Assembly: GCF_018613755.1 (NCBI RefSeq)
Contig: NZ_JAGGPP010000013.1
Location: 248,001-312,000 of the forward strand
Direction: 5' to 3'
From: Arthrobacter sp. ISL-72
GTDB lineage: Bacteria > Actinomycetota > Actinomycetes > Actinomycetales > Micrococcaceae
DNA: 64,000 nucleotides
Of the stretch, positions 1 through 9,249 are shown piece by piece. Below the pieces are notes generated by a model, which worked only from the letters and a program-made list of their open reading frames with translations, was not told the origin of the DNA and did no database searches. Made by a program: the position numbers and the translations under genes. Positions within the stretch are counted from its first letter, which is position 1. Every line of letters starts with the position of its first letter.

Positions 1-2
1 CA

Positions 3-104
3 GGCCCCAACCAAGGCGGTGACGGCATGTACGTCGCTTGGGATCTCGGTGTAGGCGACCCGGGGCTGCTCCCTGCGATCGGGGGGCCTAACGCTCTCAC
101 ATGA
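3..104 (+). other. open frame entering from left edge
   Basis: A frame without stops runs from the left edge to TGA at 102-104 and could be the C-terminal tail of a gene lying outside the window. It encodes about 33 residues rich in Gly and Pro with no recognisable motif. Nothing else is seen between it and hsdM. It may be chance. Confidence 0.15.
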
Positions 105-163
105 TGGGTTGCCGTCCTTGAGCAGTGTCGCAGCCAATGCAGGCTCTCTAATAGGATGAGCCG

Positions 164-1660
164 GTGATAACAGGCGAAATCAAATCTCAGGTAGACAAGG
201 TCTGGAACGCGTTCTGGACCGGCGGCATCTCCAACCCACTGGAAGTCATCGAACAGATCACATATCTGCTCTTCCTGAAGCGCCTGGACGAGAACCAAAC
301 GCGGGCGGAGAACAAGGCCAACCGCACCGGCAAGCCGGTCGAGAACCCGGTCTTCCCCAGCGGTCTGGATGAGAAGGGCCGCTCGTACCAAGACTTCCGC
401 TGGAGCAAGTTCAAGAACTTCTCCCGCGACGAGATGTTCACCGTCTTCACCGAGCACATCTTCCCATTCCTGCGCACCGGGCTGGTCCAGCTGGCCACTG
501 GCGAGGAGTCCTCCTATGCCCAGCACATGAAGGACGCTCGCTTCACTATCCCCAACGCCGGGCTGCTGGAAAAGGTAGTCGACATTATCGACGAAATCCC
601 CATGGACGAGCGCGACACCAAGGGCGACCTGTACGAATACATGCTCGGCAAGATCGCCTCGGCCGGACAAAACGGCCAGTTCCGCACCCCCCGCCATATC
701 ATCGACCTGATGGTGAAGATGACGGCGCCCCAGCCGATGGAAGCCATCTGTGACCCCGCCGCGGGCACCGCAGGATTCCTGGTGCAGGCAGGCGAATACC
801 TTCGGCAACACAACCCCAACCTGCTCACCAGCCCGGAACAAGGCAAGTTCTTCCATCACGGCCAGTTCCACGGCTACGACTTCGACAGCACCATGCTCCG
901 CATCGGCTCCATGAACATGCTCCTGCACGGCGTTGAAGACCCGGACATCACGTACCGTGACTCACTCGCGGACCTGCACAGCTCCGAGGAAGAAAAGTAC
1001 GACGTCATCCTCGCCAACCCGCCCTTCGCTGGCAGCTTGGACTACGAGAATGTTGCCAAGGACTTGCTCTCCCTGGTCAAGACCAAAAAGACGGAACTGC
1101 TCTTCCTGGCCCTGTTCCTGAGGCTGCTCAAGCCCGGCGGTCGGGGCGCCGTGATCGTGCCCGACGGCGTGATGTTCGGCTCCTCCGCAGCGCACAAAGC
1201 GCTGCGGAAAATGCTTGTTGAGGACCATAAATTCGAGGGCGTGGTTAAACTCCCCTCGGGCGTTTTCAAACCCTATGCGGGGGTTTCGACCGCGATCCTG
1301 TTCTTCACCAAGACCAACTCCGGCGGCACCGACAACGTCTGGTTTTACGACGTCGCCTCGGACGGCTTCAGCCTCGACGACAAGCGCGCACCGCTGGAAT
1401 CATCGGACCTCGACGACGTCCTGGCCCGGTGGCAGACGCGGACGACGACGGAGGCGGCCCGGACACGCACCGACCAGTCCTTCCTCGTCCCGAAAGCCGA
1501 GATCGCCGAAAACGGCTACGACCTCTCCCTCAACAGGTACAAAGAAGTTGAGCACGAAGAAATCGACCACAAGAAACCGGCCGACATCATTGCCGAGCTG
1601 GAAAATCTTGAACTCGAGATCACCGTCGGCCTCGGCGAGCTGAAAGAACTTCTCAAATGA
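164..1660 (+). CDS. hsdM: type I restriction-modification DNA methyltransferase subunit M
   Basis: N6-adenine methyltransferase subunit of a type I RM system; with HsdS it modifies host DNA and with HsdR it forms the restriction complex. The 498-residue protein has the N-terminal helical HsdM domain (about 1-140), the SAM-binding motif DPAAGTAGF near residue 197 and the catalytic NPPF motif near residue 285, all in the usual order. The start is GTG at 164, preceded by an AGGATGAG-like ribosome site. The stop overlaps the hsdS start (ATGA), so the two are probably translationally coupled. Length is normal and no lesion is visible. Confidence 0.95.
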   Translation: MITGEIKSQVDKVWNAFWTGGISNPLEVIEQITYLLFLKRLDENQTRAENKANRTGKPVENPVFPSGLDEKGRSYQDFRWSKFKNFSRDEMFTVFTEHIFPFLRTGLVQLATGEESSYAQHMKDARFTIPNAGLLEKVVDIIDEIPMDERDTKGDLYEYMLGKIASAGQNGQFRTPRHIIDLMVKMTAPQPMEAICDPAAGTAGFLVQAGEYLRQHNPNLLTSPEQGKFFHHGQFHGYDFDSTMLRIGSMNMLLHGVEDPDITYRDSLADLHSSEEEKYDVILANPPFAGSLDYENVAKDLLSLVKTKKTELLFLALFLRLLKPGGRGAVIVPDGVMFGSSAAHKALRKMLVEDHKFEGVVKLPSGVFKPYAGVSTAILFFTKTNSGGTDNVWFYDVASDGFSLDDKRAPLESSDLDDVLARWQTRTTTEAARTRTDQSFLVPKAEIAENGYDLSLNRYKEVEHEEIDHKKPADIIAELENLELEITVGLGELKELLK

Positions 1661-2853
1661 ATACCACGCAGCTAGGAGATTTGGCTGACCTTCGTGCGGG
1701 CTTTGGTTTTCCCAAGATGTATCAAGGGAGAAGCCTTGGGGAGCTTCCATTTGCCAAAGTCGGTGACATCTCACGTGTAGGACGTTCCGGCAGTAATGTC
1801 CTGACAACTGCAGGTCACTATATAGACGAGGTGGATCTGACGGCCCTAAAAGCCCGCGCGGTTCCTGCAGGCAGTACTCTGTTTGCGAAAATCGGGGAGG
1901 CCATCCGTCAGGAACACCGTGTGATGGCCGGCTGTTCGGTAGTTATTGATAACAATGCGATGGCGGCGGTTCCAAAACCTGGCGTGGACCCTGGGTATCT
2001 CTTTCGTTTCCTGCAAACGGTAAACATGTACTCCATGACCGCGTCAACAACTGTGCCCGCCCTTCGGAAGTCGGACCTGGAATTGATACCGGCGCCGCGA
2101 AGAGACATAGTTCAGCAGCGGCGGATTGTGTCCATCCTGGACAAGGCCGACGAGCTCCGTACCAAACGCCGTCAGGCCTTGGCGCAACTTGACGTCCTTG
2201 CTCAGTCCCTCTTCCACAACATGTTCGGCAACGTTTCGCTGAATGACAGAGGGTGGGAAAGTGATACGAAACTGGCCGATGTGGCAGAAATTTCTTCCGG
2301 AATCACCAAGGGTCGAAGGACAAACGGACAAGACCTGACGACCGTGCCCTACATGGCCGTTTCGAATGTGCAAGACATGAGCTTGAAGCTCGAGACAGTT
2401 AAGTACATTGACGCTACGCCTGAAGAAATCGATCGGCTCAAGCTACGAAAGGATGACCTACTCCTGACCGAAGGCGGTGACCCGGACAAACTCGGCCGAG
2501 GCACGTTGTGGGCAGAGCAATTGCCATTGTCCATTCATCAGAATCATGTTTTCAGGGTTCGAGTCGTCAGGGAGCACGTAATTCATCCACTCTTTCTAAA
2601 CTGGATCGTAGGCAGCTCTAGGGGAAAGTCGTACTTTCTGAAATCGGCAAAGCAGACAACCGGGATCGCGTCCATCAACATGACACAACTCAAGGCTTTC
2701 CCGCTCCTTGTACCGCCATTTCGGCTCCAAGAGGAGTTTGCGAGGCGCGTTGCTATGATTCATCGACTCAGAGACCGCCATAGCGACCAGTTGGCCGAGC
2801 TCGATGCACTTTTCGCCTCTCTCCAGCACCGCGCCTTTAGCGGCCAGCTCTAA
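1657..2853 (+). CDS. hsdS: type I restriction-modification specificity subunit S
   Basis: Specificity subunit that sets the bipartite DNA target for both methylation and cleavage. The 398 residues show two target-recognition domains (about 1-150 and 205-350), each followed by a helical spacer; the central spacer contains the typical QQRRIVSILDKADELR segment near residue 150 and the second ends with QEEFARRV near 360. It overlaps hsdM by four bases. Base composition is lower in GC and codon use looser than in hsdM, which is usual for rapidly exchanged target-recognition domains. The recognition sequence cannot be read from the gene. Confidence 0.93.
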   Translation: MNTTQLGDLADLRAGFGFPKMYQGRSLGELPFAKVGDISRVGRSGSNVLTTAGHYIDEVDLTALKARAVPAGSTLFAKIGEAIRQEHRVMAGCSVVIDNNAMAAVPKPGVDPGYLFRFLQTVNMYSMTASTTVPALRKSDLELIPAPRRDIVQQRRIVSILDKADELRTKRRQALAQLDVLAQSLFHNMFGNVSLNDRGWESDTKLADVAEISSGITKGRRTNGQDLTTVPYMAVSNVQDMSLKLETVKYIDATPEEIDRLKLRKDDLLLTEGGDPDKLGRGTLWAEQLPLSIHQNHVFRVRVVREHVIHPLFLNWIVGSSRGKSYFLKSAKQTTGIASINMTQLKAFPLLVPPFRLQEEFARRVAMIHRLRDRHSDQLAELDALFASLQHRAFSGQL

Positions 2854-2875
2854 ACACCCATCGAAAGAACCGCCA

Positions 2876-4660
2876 ATGATCGATTCAGTGAAAGACTGTG
2901 CCGTCTCAAGCCTTCTGGGCGTCGACCACAAGATTGTCTATGTCATTCCCCCTTATCAGCGCGAATACACATGGTCCAAGTCGCACTGGGAGGACTTGAT
3001 TGACGATGTACTGGGCGCCCCAGAGGGATATTTCTTGGGTTCGATCATCTGCATCAACCAGCAAAAGGACGCCACGGACATCGCCCAGTTGGAACTCGTG
3101 GACGGTCAACAGCGAATGACCACATTGTCCATTCTGCTCACGGCACTATATTCGTGTTTGGCCCTGCGTAAAGACAATCTCGATGAAGATGAGAACGCAT
3201 CCCTGATCAATCTGCGGCGGAAGCTTGTCCTCAAGGATCCGACGGACCACCCAAGGCTCACTCCGCAACGGCAGAACAACAATGCTGGTGACTATGTCGC
3301 CGTTCTTCGCGAAGCAGGCGTCGTCAAACAGCATAAGAGTAAGCCAGGCAACCTGGGCAACCGACGGATCATGAAATGCTACCGCTATTTCGTGGATCAG
3401 ATTGAAGCTCGCCTCAGCATTGAGGAGCCGGCCCATGTCCAGCTGTTGAAGATGGTTGAGCAGGTCTCCGCCGCTGTGCTGGTCAAGATCGAAGTTAAGA
3501 ATCATTCGGACGCCTACGTCCTCTTCGAGTCGCTCAATAACCGCGGTGCACAGCTAACGCCGATCGATTTGATCAAGAACAAGCTGCTGGCCTCCACGCA
3601 TGGGAAAGACGCACTGGCTGTGGAAGCGGTCTTTGAGGAATGGATGGGCATCATCGACCTGCTGGGGGACGACTACTCCTTGCAAGAACGGTTCTTCCGC
3701 CAGTATTACAACGCCTTCAAAGAAGTACTGAATGACGTGGTCAACGAGCCGGTGGCTACAAGGTCCAACCTGATCCGCATCTACGAAAAGCTGATCGAGC
3801 ATGGACATGAGGAATTTGTCAGCCGAATAAGTGCAGCAGCCGAGGTTTACAGCCAAATTGCTGGCGGATCACGGAGCTCCGAGAACCCTGCGCTGAACGC
3901 CGCATTGATCCGGCTTCGCAGGGCGCAGGGGGCGCCATCGCACTTGCTTCTCATGTACTTGATGACGAATCAGGGCCGCCTGAATCTCACCGATGGCGAT
4001 CTAGTCGCGATTTGCGACCTGCTGGTTGCCTTCTTCGTTCGCCGAAATGTTACGGGACTGCCGGCTACCTATGAGCTCCAGCGTCTCTTCATGGCCATCA
4101 CCCACCAACTGCACCATGGCGTCGGCGAGCCCATTTTCGAAATGCTGCGTGAACGGCTGGTCGGCATTTCGTCGTCCGACGAGTTGTTCCGCGAAAAGCT
4201 CGCTGGCAACGCTTACGAAGACGCCTACGACATGACCCGCTTCATTCTGTGTTCGCTTGCGGAGGCGAGCATGACGGACGAGACACGCGTAGATCTTTGG
4301 GCAATGGAGGGAAAGAGACATGCCTGGTCCGTTGAGCACATCTTCCCCCAAGGTGCCAATATCCCCGCATCCTGGGTTGACATGTTGGGCGGATCCCCAG
4401 AGGTGGCGAAAGCCGTGCAGGCGGAACACGTTCACACTCTAGGGAATCTGAGCATCACGCGTTTCAATGCAACGCTTAGCAATAAATCGTTCCTCGACAA
4501 ACTCGATGCTAGAGACAGCAACGGTAACTCTGTGGGGTTAAAGAATATGCTTCGAATCAATGATGACGTGATCAGCGAATCGACCTGGACGAAGCAGCAC
4601 ATAATCCGGCGAAGCCAACGGTTGGTTGACGCGGCTTTCAACTACTTCCGGCTTAAGTAG
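2876..4660 (+). CDS. GmrSD-like DUF262/DUF1524 nuclease inserted in the type I RM operon
   Basis: Protein of 594 residues in the family of type IV modification-dependent nucleases (GmrS/GmrD-like). The N-terminal DUF262 domain has the PPYQREYTW motif near residue 23 and DGQQRMTTL near 75-82, thought to bind and hydrolyse nucleotides. The C-terminal DUF1524 domain has the His-Me-finger-like VEHIFPQ near 485 and the LGNLSIT segment with a following Asn near 523. An upstream in-frame ATG at 2804 lies inside hsdS; ATG 2876 follows a GAAAGAA purine run and gives the normal DUF262 N-terminus, so it is preferred. It lies 22 bp after hsdS and on the same strand, so it is probably co-transcribed. Whether it acts alone or with the Hsd complex is unknown. 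Confidence 0.88.
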   Translation: MIDSVKDCAVSSLLGVDHKIVYVIPPYQREYTWSKSHWEDLIDDVLGAPEGYFLGSIICINQQKDATDIAQLELVDGQQRMTTLSILLTALYSCLALRKDNLDEDENASLINLRRKLVLKDPTDHPRLTPQRQNNNAGDYVAVLREAGVVKQHKSKPGNLGNRRIMKCYRYFVDQIEARLSIEEPAHVQLLKMVEQVSAAVLVKIEVKNHSDAYVLFESLNNRGAQLTPIDLIKNKLLASTHGKDALAVEAVFEEWMGIIDLLGDDYSLQERFFRQYYNAFKEVLNDVVNEPVATRSNLIRIYEKLIEHGHEEFVSRISAAAEVYSQIAGGSRSSENPALNAALIRLRRAQGAPSHLLLMYLMTNQGRLNLTDGDLVAICDLLVAFFVRRNVTGLPATYELQRLFMAITHQLHHGVGEPIFEMLRERLVGISSSDELFREKLAGNAYEDAYDMTRFILCSLAEASMTDETRVDLWAMEGKRHAWSVEHIFPQGANIPASWVDMLGGSPEVAKAVQAEHVHTLGNLSITRFNATLSNKSFLDKLDARDSNGNSVGLKNMLRINDDVISESTWTKQHIIRRSQRLVDAAFNYFRLK

Positions 4661-4850
4661 TTGAGAAGTTCCTAGACTCCGCCGGCGGAGGCTAGGGCGT
4701 TTCCGCGCGTCCAGGTTTCTGCAAGCGTTCCTGCCGGACCGGCCAGTCGTTGGGCGTACTAGGCGAAATTGCGCTGGAACGGATGTTGCCCTGCGAAGCG
4801 GCAGGCTGCATCGGCTAGGCTCCAAACAGAAGATTGACAAAGGAGTGGCA

Positions 4851-7800
4851 TTGGGGGATTTGGACAGCAACTTCGCTGTACTGCAGGCGGAGTGGCCACG
4901 GATCGCAAAAGAAGCGCGACTTGCCGAGCTGTATGCCCGGCGCGACCCGCGGTCTTCGCTGCTCTACGCGCGGCGGTCCGTCGAAGCACTGCTGGCCTGG
5001 CTCTACGAAGCTGATGGCTCTCTCACGATGCCCTACAAGGGTGACCTCAACGCTCTGATGTCGGAACCGACGTTCAAGAGGCTTGCGGGCGAGACCATCG
5101 TGAGCAAGTTGCACCTCATCCGCAAGGTCGCGAATAGTGCCATTCATACCAATGCTGCTATCACGGTCCAGCACTCTGAGCAGACCATCCGGGAGCTTTT
5201 CCACGTCTGCATCTGGCTAGCGCTCCGCTACACCCGGGATCCTGTCAACCGCCCGCCCGCCAGTGTCACGTTCAATGGGCAACTCCTCAGCCCGACGCCG
5301 AAACAAGGTGTTCCGGCGCCTGCCGAGAAGCCCCGTACCGCGGACCAGACGGCCAAACTCGCCGAAGAACTGGCGGCCAAGGATGCGGCGCTGGCCGCAC
5401 AGAAGCAGGATAACGAGCAACTGCTGTCCCAGCTCGCGGCGCTGCGCGCGGAGATCGCTCGGGCGAAGGAAGAAAACAAGAAGCTCCCGGACAGCCACGA
5501 CTACTCCGAAGCGGAAACGCGGGTCTACATCGACCTGTACCTGGGCGAAGCAGGATGGGCGTTGAACAAGGCCGAGGACCGGGAATTCGAAGTCCACCAC
5601 ATGCCCACCCACGCCGGCCCCACCACCGGAACAGGGTTCGTGGACTACGTTCTGTGGGGATCGGACGGCAAGCCCCTCGCCGTCGTCGAAGCCAAACGGT
5701 CAGCCAAGTCAGCCTATGAGGGGCAACAGCAGGCCAAGCTCTACGCCGACGCGCTGGAGACGGGGAAGGGCCAGCGCCCGGTCATTTACTACAGCAACGG
5801 CTACGAGCACTGGATCTGGGACGATGCCTCCGGCTACCCGCCCCGGCCGGTCCAAGGCTTCCACACCCGGGACCAGCTCCAGCTCATGGTGGACCGCCGC
5901 ATCACCCGCAAACCTCTGGCCACGGCGGCCATCAACACCGAGATCGCAGGCCGCAGCTATCAACAGGCGGCCATCAGGGCGGTCACCGACGCCTTGGAAA
6001 CCGATAAGGAACGCAAGGCGCTGCTGGTGATGGCGACGGGCTCCGGCAAGACGCGTACCGTCGTCGCGCTCTCCAGCCTGCTGATGCAGGCGAACTGGGC
6101 CAAACGCGTACTGTTCCTGGCAGACCGCGTCGCCCTGGTCGACCAGGCCGCCCGCGCCTTCAAAACCAATCTCCCTGGATCATCCCCCGTGGTGCTGGGC
6201 CGCGATGTGGAGGCGGAAAGCCGCATCCACATCGCCACCTATCCGACGATGATGAACCTGATCAACGAACGGACGGACGATGGCAAGGTCCTGAAGCAAC
6301 GGTTCGGGATCGGCCACTACGACCTGATCATCATCGATGAGGCACACCGCTCCGTGTACCAGAAGTACCGGGCCATTTTCGACTACTTCGATGCGTATCT
6401 GGTGGGCCTGACTGCCACACCGCAGTCCGAAGTGGACCGCAACACCTACTCCCTGTTCGACATCGAGGACCACGTCCCCACGTTTGCCTATGAACTCACG
6501 CAGGCCATCTCCGACGGCTACCTCGTCCCTCCCCGGACCGTGTCCATTCCGCTGAAGTTCCCGGTCGAAGGAATTCGCTACGAGGAACTCTCGGAGGAGG
6601 AAAAGGCGGAGTGGGACTCCGCTGAATGGGATGAGGACGGGGAGATCCCCGACGCCGTGGATCCGGCCATCCTGAACACTTGGCTGTTCAACGCCAACAC
6701 CGTGGATAAAGCACTCGAGGTGCTGATGACCCGCGGGCACAAGGTCGCCGGGGGAGACCGGCTCGGGAAGACGATCATCTTCGCCAAGAACCAGAAGCAT
6801 GCCGAATTCATCGCCGAACGGTTCAACACCAACTACCCCCAGTACGGGGGCACCTTCGCGAAGATCATCACGCACAGCGTCAACTACGTCTCAACCCTGA
6901 TCGACGCCTTCGCCCGCACCGAGGACAGTCCACACATTGCCGTGTCCGTGGACATGCTGGACACCGGCATCGACGTGCCCGAAGTGGTTAACCTGCTCTT
7001 CTTCAAGGTGGTGCGTTCCAAGACAAAGTTCTGGCAGATGGTGGGCCGCGGCACCCGGCTCAGGCCGGAGCTGTACGGACCCGGTGAGGACAAGCAGGAC
7101 TTCTTCATCTTCGACGTCTGCCAGAACATTGAATACTTCAACGCCGAGCTGCCCGGTTCCGAAGGATCCCTAGGACAGTCCTTGGCGCAGCGCAGCTTCG
7201 CCGTCCGGACACATCTGCTGGCCGAAGCCCGCACTGCCGGGCTCGACGGCGACTTCGTTCCGGCGCTCCAGTCCGGTCTTATGGGCCAGGTAGCGGGGTT
7301 GCCCCGGGAGAACTTCCTGGTACGCCCGCAGCTGCAGTGGGTGGAGAAGTTCGCCAAAGCCGAATCCTGGGCAGCACTTGGCACGCAAGACCTGACGGAG
7401 CTGCAGACCAAGCTGGCCCCCTTGGCGACGCTGGCTTCCGCCGCCGACACGGAGGAAGCCAAACGCTTCGACCTGCTCATGTACCAGGCGCAGCTGGCTT
7501 CGCTAAATTCGGCGGCCGCCGTCGAGCCGTACCGTAAGAAGATCGTCGAGATTGCGTCCGCCCTGAATGATCAGCCGAACATCCCTGCCATCGCGGCACA
7601 GATGGTCCTAATCCAGTCGATTCTGGAGGGCGAAGAATGGGGTCAGGTCTCACCGCAATGGCTGGAGCTGATCCGAGTGCGGCTCCGGGGGCTGGTGCAC
7701 CTGATCGAGAAGAAGCGCCGCAAAGTGGTCTATATGAACTTCGAAGACACCCTCGGCGAGATTGTGGAAGGTGAGCTGAAGGGGACCGTGACCGGATCAG

Positions 7801-8276
7801 TTGATCTGGCCCGTTACCGCGAGAAGGCCCGGATGTACCTCCAGGGTTTTCTGGACCACATGGCCATCCATCGCCTCCGCCGCGGGCTGCCGCTGACCGA
7901 GACCGACTTGACTGAACTCCAGCGCATGCTGATCGAGAGCGGCGCAGGTTCACCCGAGGAACTTGAAGCCGCCACCGCCGAAGCCGAGGGCTTAGGGCTG
8001 TTTGTCAGGTCACTCGTGGGCATGGATCGCCAGGCGGCCTTGGATTCCTTGTCCGAGTTCGTGGGGGAGAAGACTCTCAATGCCAACCAGCTGCACTTCG
8101 TTGACATGATCGTGCAGCAACTCACGGAGAACGGCGTTGTGGACGTCGGTGCGCTGTACGAGTCTCCCTACAGTGACGCCGCTCCTGCCGGGCCGGAGAG
8201 CCTGTTCCCGGATACGGACGTCGATCTGCTAGCAGAGGCGCTGAAACGGGTCCGCATTTCGGCGATGGTGGGGTAG
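4851..8276 (+). CDS. hsdR: type I restriction endonuclease/translocase subunit R with DUF4145 N-terminus
   Basis: Motor and nuclease subunit of the type I RM complex. Order of parts: DUF4145-like helical domain (about 10-115), coiled coil (about 165-210), PD-(D/E)xK nuclease core (FVDYVLWG near 265, VVEAKR near 280), SF2 helicase with Walker A ATGSGKT near 395 and DEAH near 497, helicase C-terminal domain, and an EcoEI-type C-terminal region to 1141. An open GTG at 4845 overlaps the AAGGAG ribosome site itself; TTG at 4851 sits five bases after that site and is the likelier start. A gap of about 185 bp after the DUF262 gene may hold its own promoter. All catalytic motifs are intact. Confidence 0.93.
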   Translation: MGDLDSNFAVLQAEWPRIAKEARLAELYARRDPRSSLLYARRSVEALLAWLYEADGSLTMPYKGDLNALMSEPTFKRLAGETIVSKLHLIRKVANSAIHTNAAITVQHSEQTIRELFHVCIWLALRYTRDPVNRPPASVTFNGQLLSPTPKQGVPAPAEKPRTADQTAKLAEELAAKDAALAAQKQDNEQLLSQLAALRAEIARAKEENKKLPDSHDYSEAETRVYIDLYLGEAGWALNKAEDREFEVHHMPTHAGPTTGTGFVDYVLWGSDGKPLAVVEAKRSAKSAYEGQQQAKLYADALETGKGQRPVIYYSNGYEHWIWDDASGYPPRPVQGFHTRDQLQLMVDRRITRKPLATAAINTEIAGRSYQQAAIRAVTDALETDKERKALLVMATGSGKTRTVVALSSLLMQANWAKRVLFLADRVALVDQAARAFKTNLPGSSPVVLGRDVEAESRIHIATYPTMMNLINERTDDGKVLKQRFGIGHYDLIIIDEAHRSVYQKYRAIFDYFDAYLVGLTATPQSEVDRNTYSLFDIEDHVPTFAYELTQAISDGYLVPPRTVSIPLKFPVEGIRYEELSEEEKAEWDSAEWDEDGEIPDAVDPAILNTWLFNANTVDKALEVLMTRGHKVAGGDRLGKTIIFAKNQKHAEFIAERFNTNYPQYGGTFAKIITHSVNYVSTLIDAFARTEDSPHIAVSVDMLDTGIDVPEVVNLLFFKVVRSKTKFWQMVGRGTRLRPELYGPGEDKQDFFIFDVCQNIEYFNAELPGSEGSLGQSLAQRSFAVRTHLLAEARTAGLDGDFVPALQSGLMGQVAGLPRENFLVRPQLQWVEKFAKAESWAALGTQDLTELQTKLAPLATLASAADTEEAKRFDLLMYQAQLASLNSAAAVEPYRKKIVEIASALNDQPNIPAIAAQMVLIQSILEGEEWGQVSPQWLELIRVRLRGLVHLIEKKRRKVVYMNFEDTLGEIVEGELKGTVTGSVDLARYREKARMYLQGFLDHMAIHRLRRGLPLTETDLTELQRMLIESGAGSPEELEAATAEAEGLGLFVRSLVGMDRQAALDSLSEFVGEKTLNANQLHFVDMIVQQLTENGVVDVGALYESPYSDAAPAGPESLFPDTDVDLLAEALKRVRISAMVG

Positions 8277-8374
8277 TGCGGTTCTCAGGCGAGGATCTTA
8301 GGGAGGCTGCGGACATGGCACATGAACCTCACCACGAAGTACCTGAGTCGGCAGAGGCATCGACAAACGTCTAA
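8276..8374 (+). CDS. possible 32-residue ORF abutting hsdR
   Basis: A GTG overlaps the hsdR stop codon (TAGTG) and opens a 32-residue acidic frame that ends at TAA 8372-8374. No homology is recognised and there is no separate ribosome site, so only start-stop coupling supports it. It may be chance. Confidence 0.18.
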   Translation: MRFSGEDLREAADMAHEPHHEVPESAEASTNV

Positions 8375-8504
8375 TGCCGGCCAGGACGCTTGCGTGGAGA
8401 CCGCTGAGTAAGGGTCCTGTTGACCGGCGGTGCATGTGCCTACGCAGCCATGAGGAGGCCGTTAAGAGCTCCGTGATAGGCCGGCTGTTAACCGCGACGG
8501 CCGG

Positions 8505-9081
8505 CTAGGGGAGCGGCTGCCGTTCACCGACGCCGATGGAACCTGTTTGGGTGACGTACTCCCGCCGCCGTCGTTCCATTCTTTCCTGTTGGCCCGGCGA
8601 GGGAATCCTGGCGCTCTTAGCGCGGTTGCACCTCGCGCAGGCAGCCACGAAATTCTGCAGGCTGGTGGAGCCGCCTTTGGACCAAGGATAGAAGTGGTCG
8701 CCGTGCTCGGCGGGCCGGGAACAACGACGCCGGAACCCCGCTTCCATCTCACACTGGCCGCCAGCCCGCGCCATGCCGGCGCGGCGCTGTTGGCGCGTGA
8801 AGCGCCGGACCGGATCACGGCGGTGTGTGTCACGGCCGCTGATGATGGCAGCCGCAATGATCAGGATGACAGCAAGAAAACCCAGGCGCTACGACTGCGG
8901 CGATGACGGAGTCGAACATTCCGCGCAGTACGTCAGCAGGTGACGATCCGCTCGCGCCGTAGTCTCCGTTCGTCTTCGGCATGAGCGCCAGGACCACGGC
9001 GACGCTCAACCAAACAATCACAGCGGCGTATGCCAATCGCAGAACCTGGCGGCTCCAGTAGATTCTTTTCAGTTCCAGCAT
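8505..9081 (-). pseudogene. membrane-anchored HNH endonuclease, frameshifted
   Basis: Two minus-strand frames together encode one protein. The first (start 9081) has a basic N-terminus and a membrane segment around VIVWLSVAVVLALM. Near 8885-8893 the frame is lost, and the next frame continues with a second membrane segment (GFLAVILIIAAAIISG), a basic linker (RDPVRRFTRQQRR) and an HNH domain with GGQCEME, GDHFYPWSKGG and ACARCNRAK, ending ...GERQPLP. The HNH part could be expressed alone from an ATG at 8774 as 89 residues. The join is inferred from the way the two frames meet; sequencing error is possible. Related remnants occur at 24616-24922 and 57227-58743. Confidence 0.7.
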
Positions 9082-9187
9082 GTCTTCCCCTCAAGACTCA
9101 CCACAGCACCGGCGCATCGTTGCGGCCGGTATGACAGAACCCCCAAACGCGGTTGGGCTCAAACGCCCTATTCGAGGCGTTATCCGA

Positions 9188-9227
9188 GTCCGTCGCCTAC
9201 GGCCGTTGGAAGCCGTAGGCGACGGAC
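9188..9227. terminator. perfect 15-bp hairpin
   Basis: Arms 9188-9202 and 9213-9227 are perfect complements around a 10-base loop. It lies just past the 3' end of the minus-strand lipoprotein gene and between two genes. No T-run follows on either strand, so it would be a non-canonical terminator or mRNA-stabilising hairpin. Confidence 0.5.
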
Positions 9228-9249
9228 CTGCTTCCGGTGGACTAGCAGG

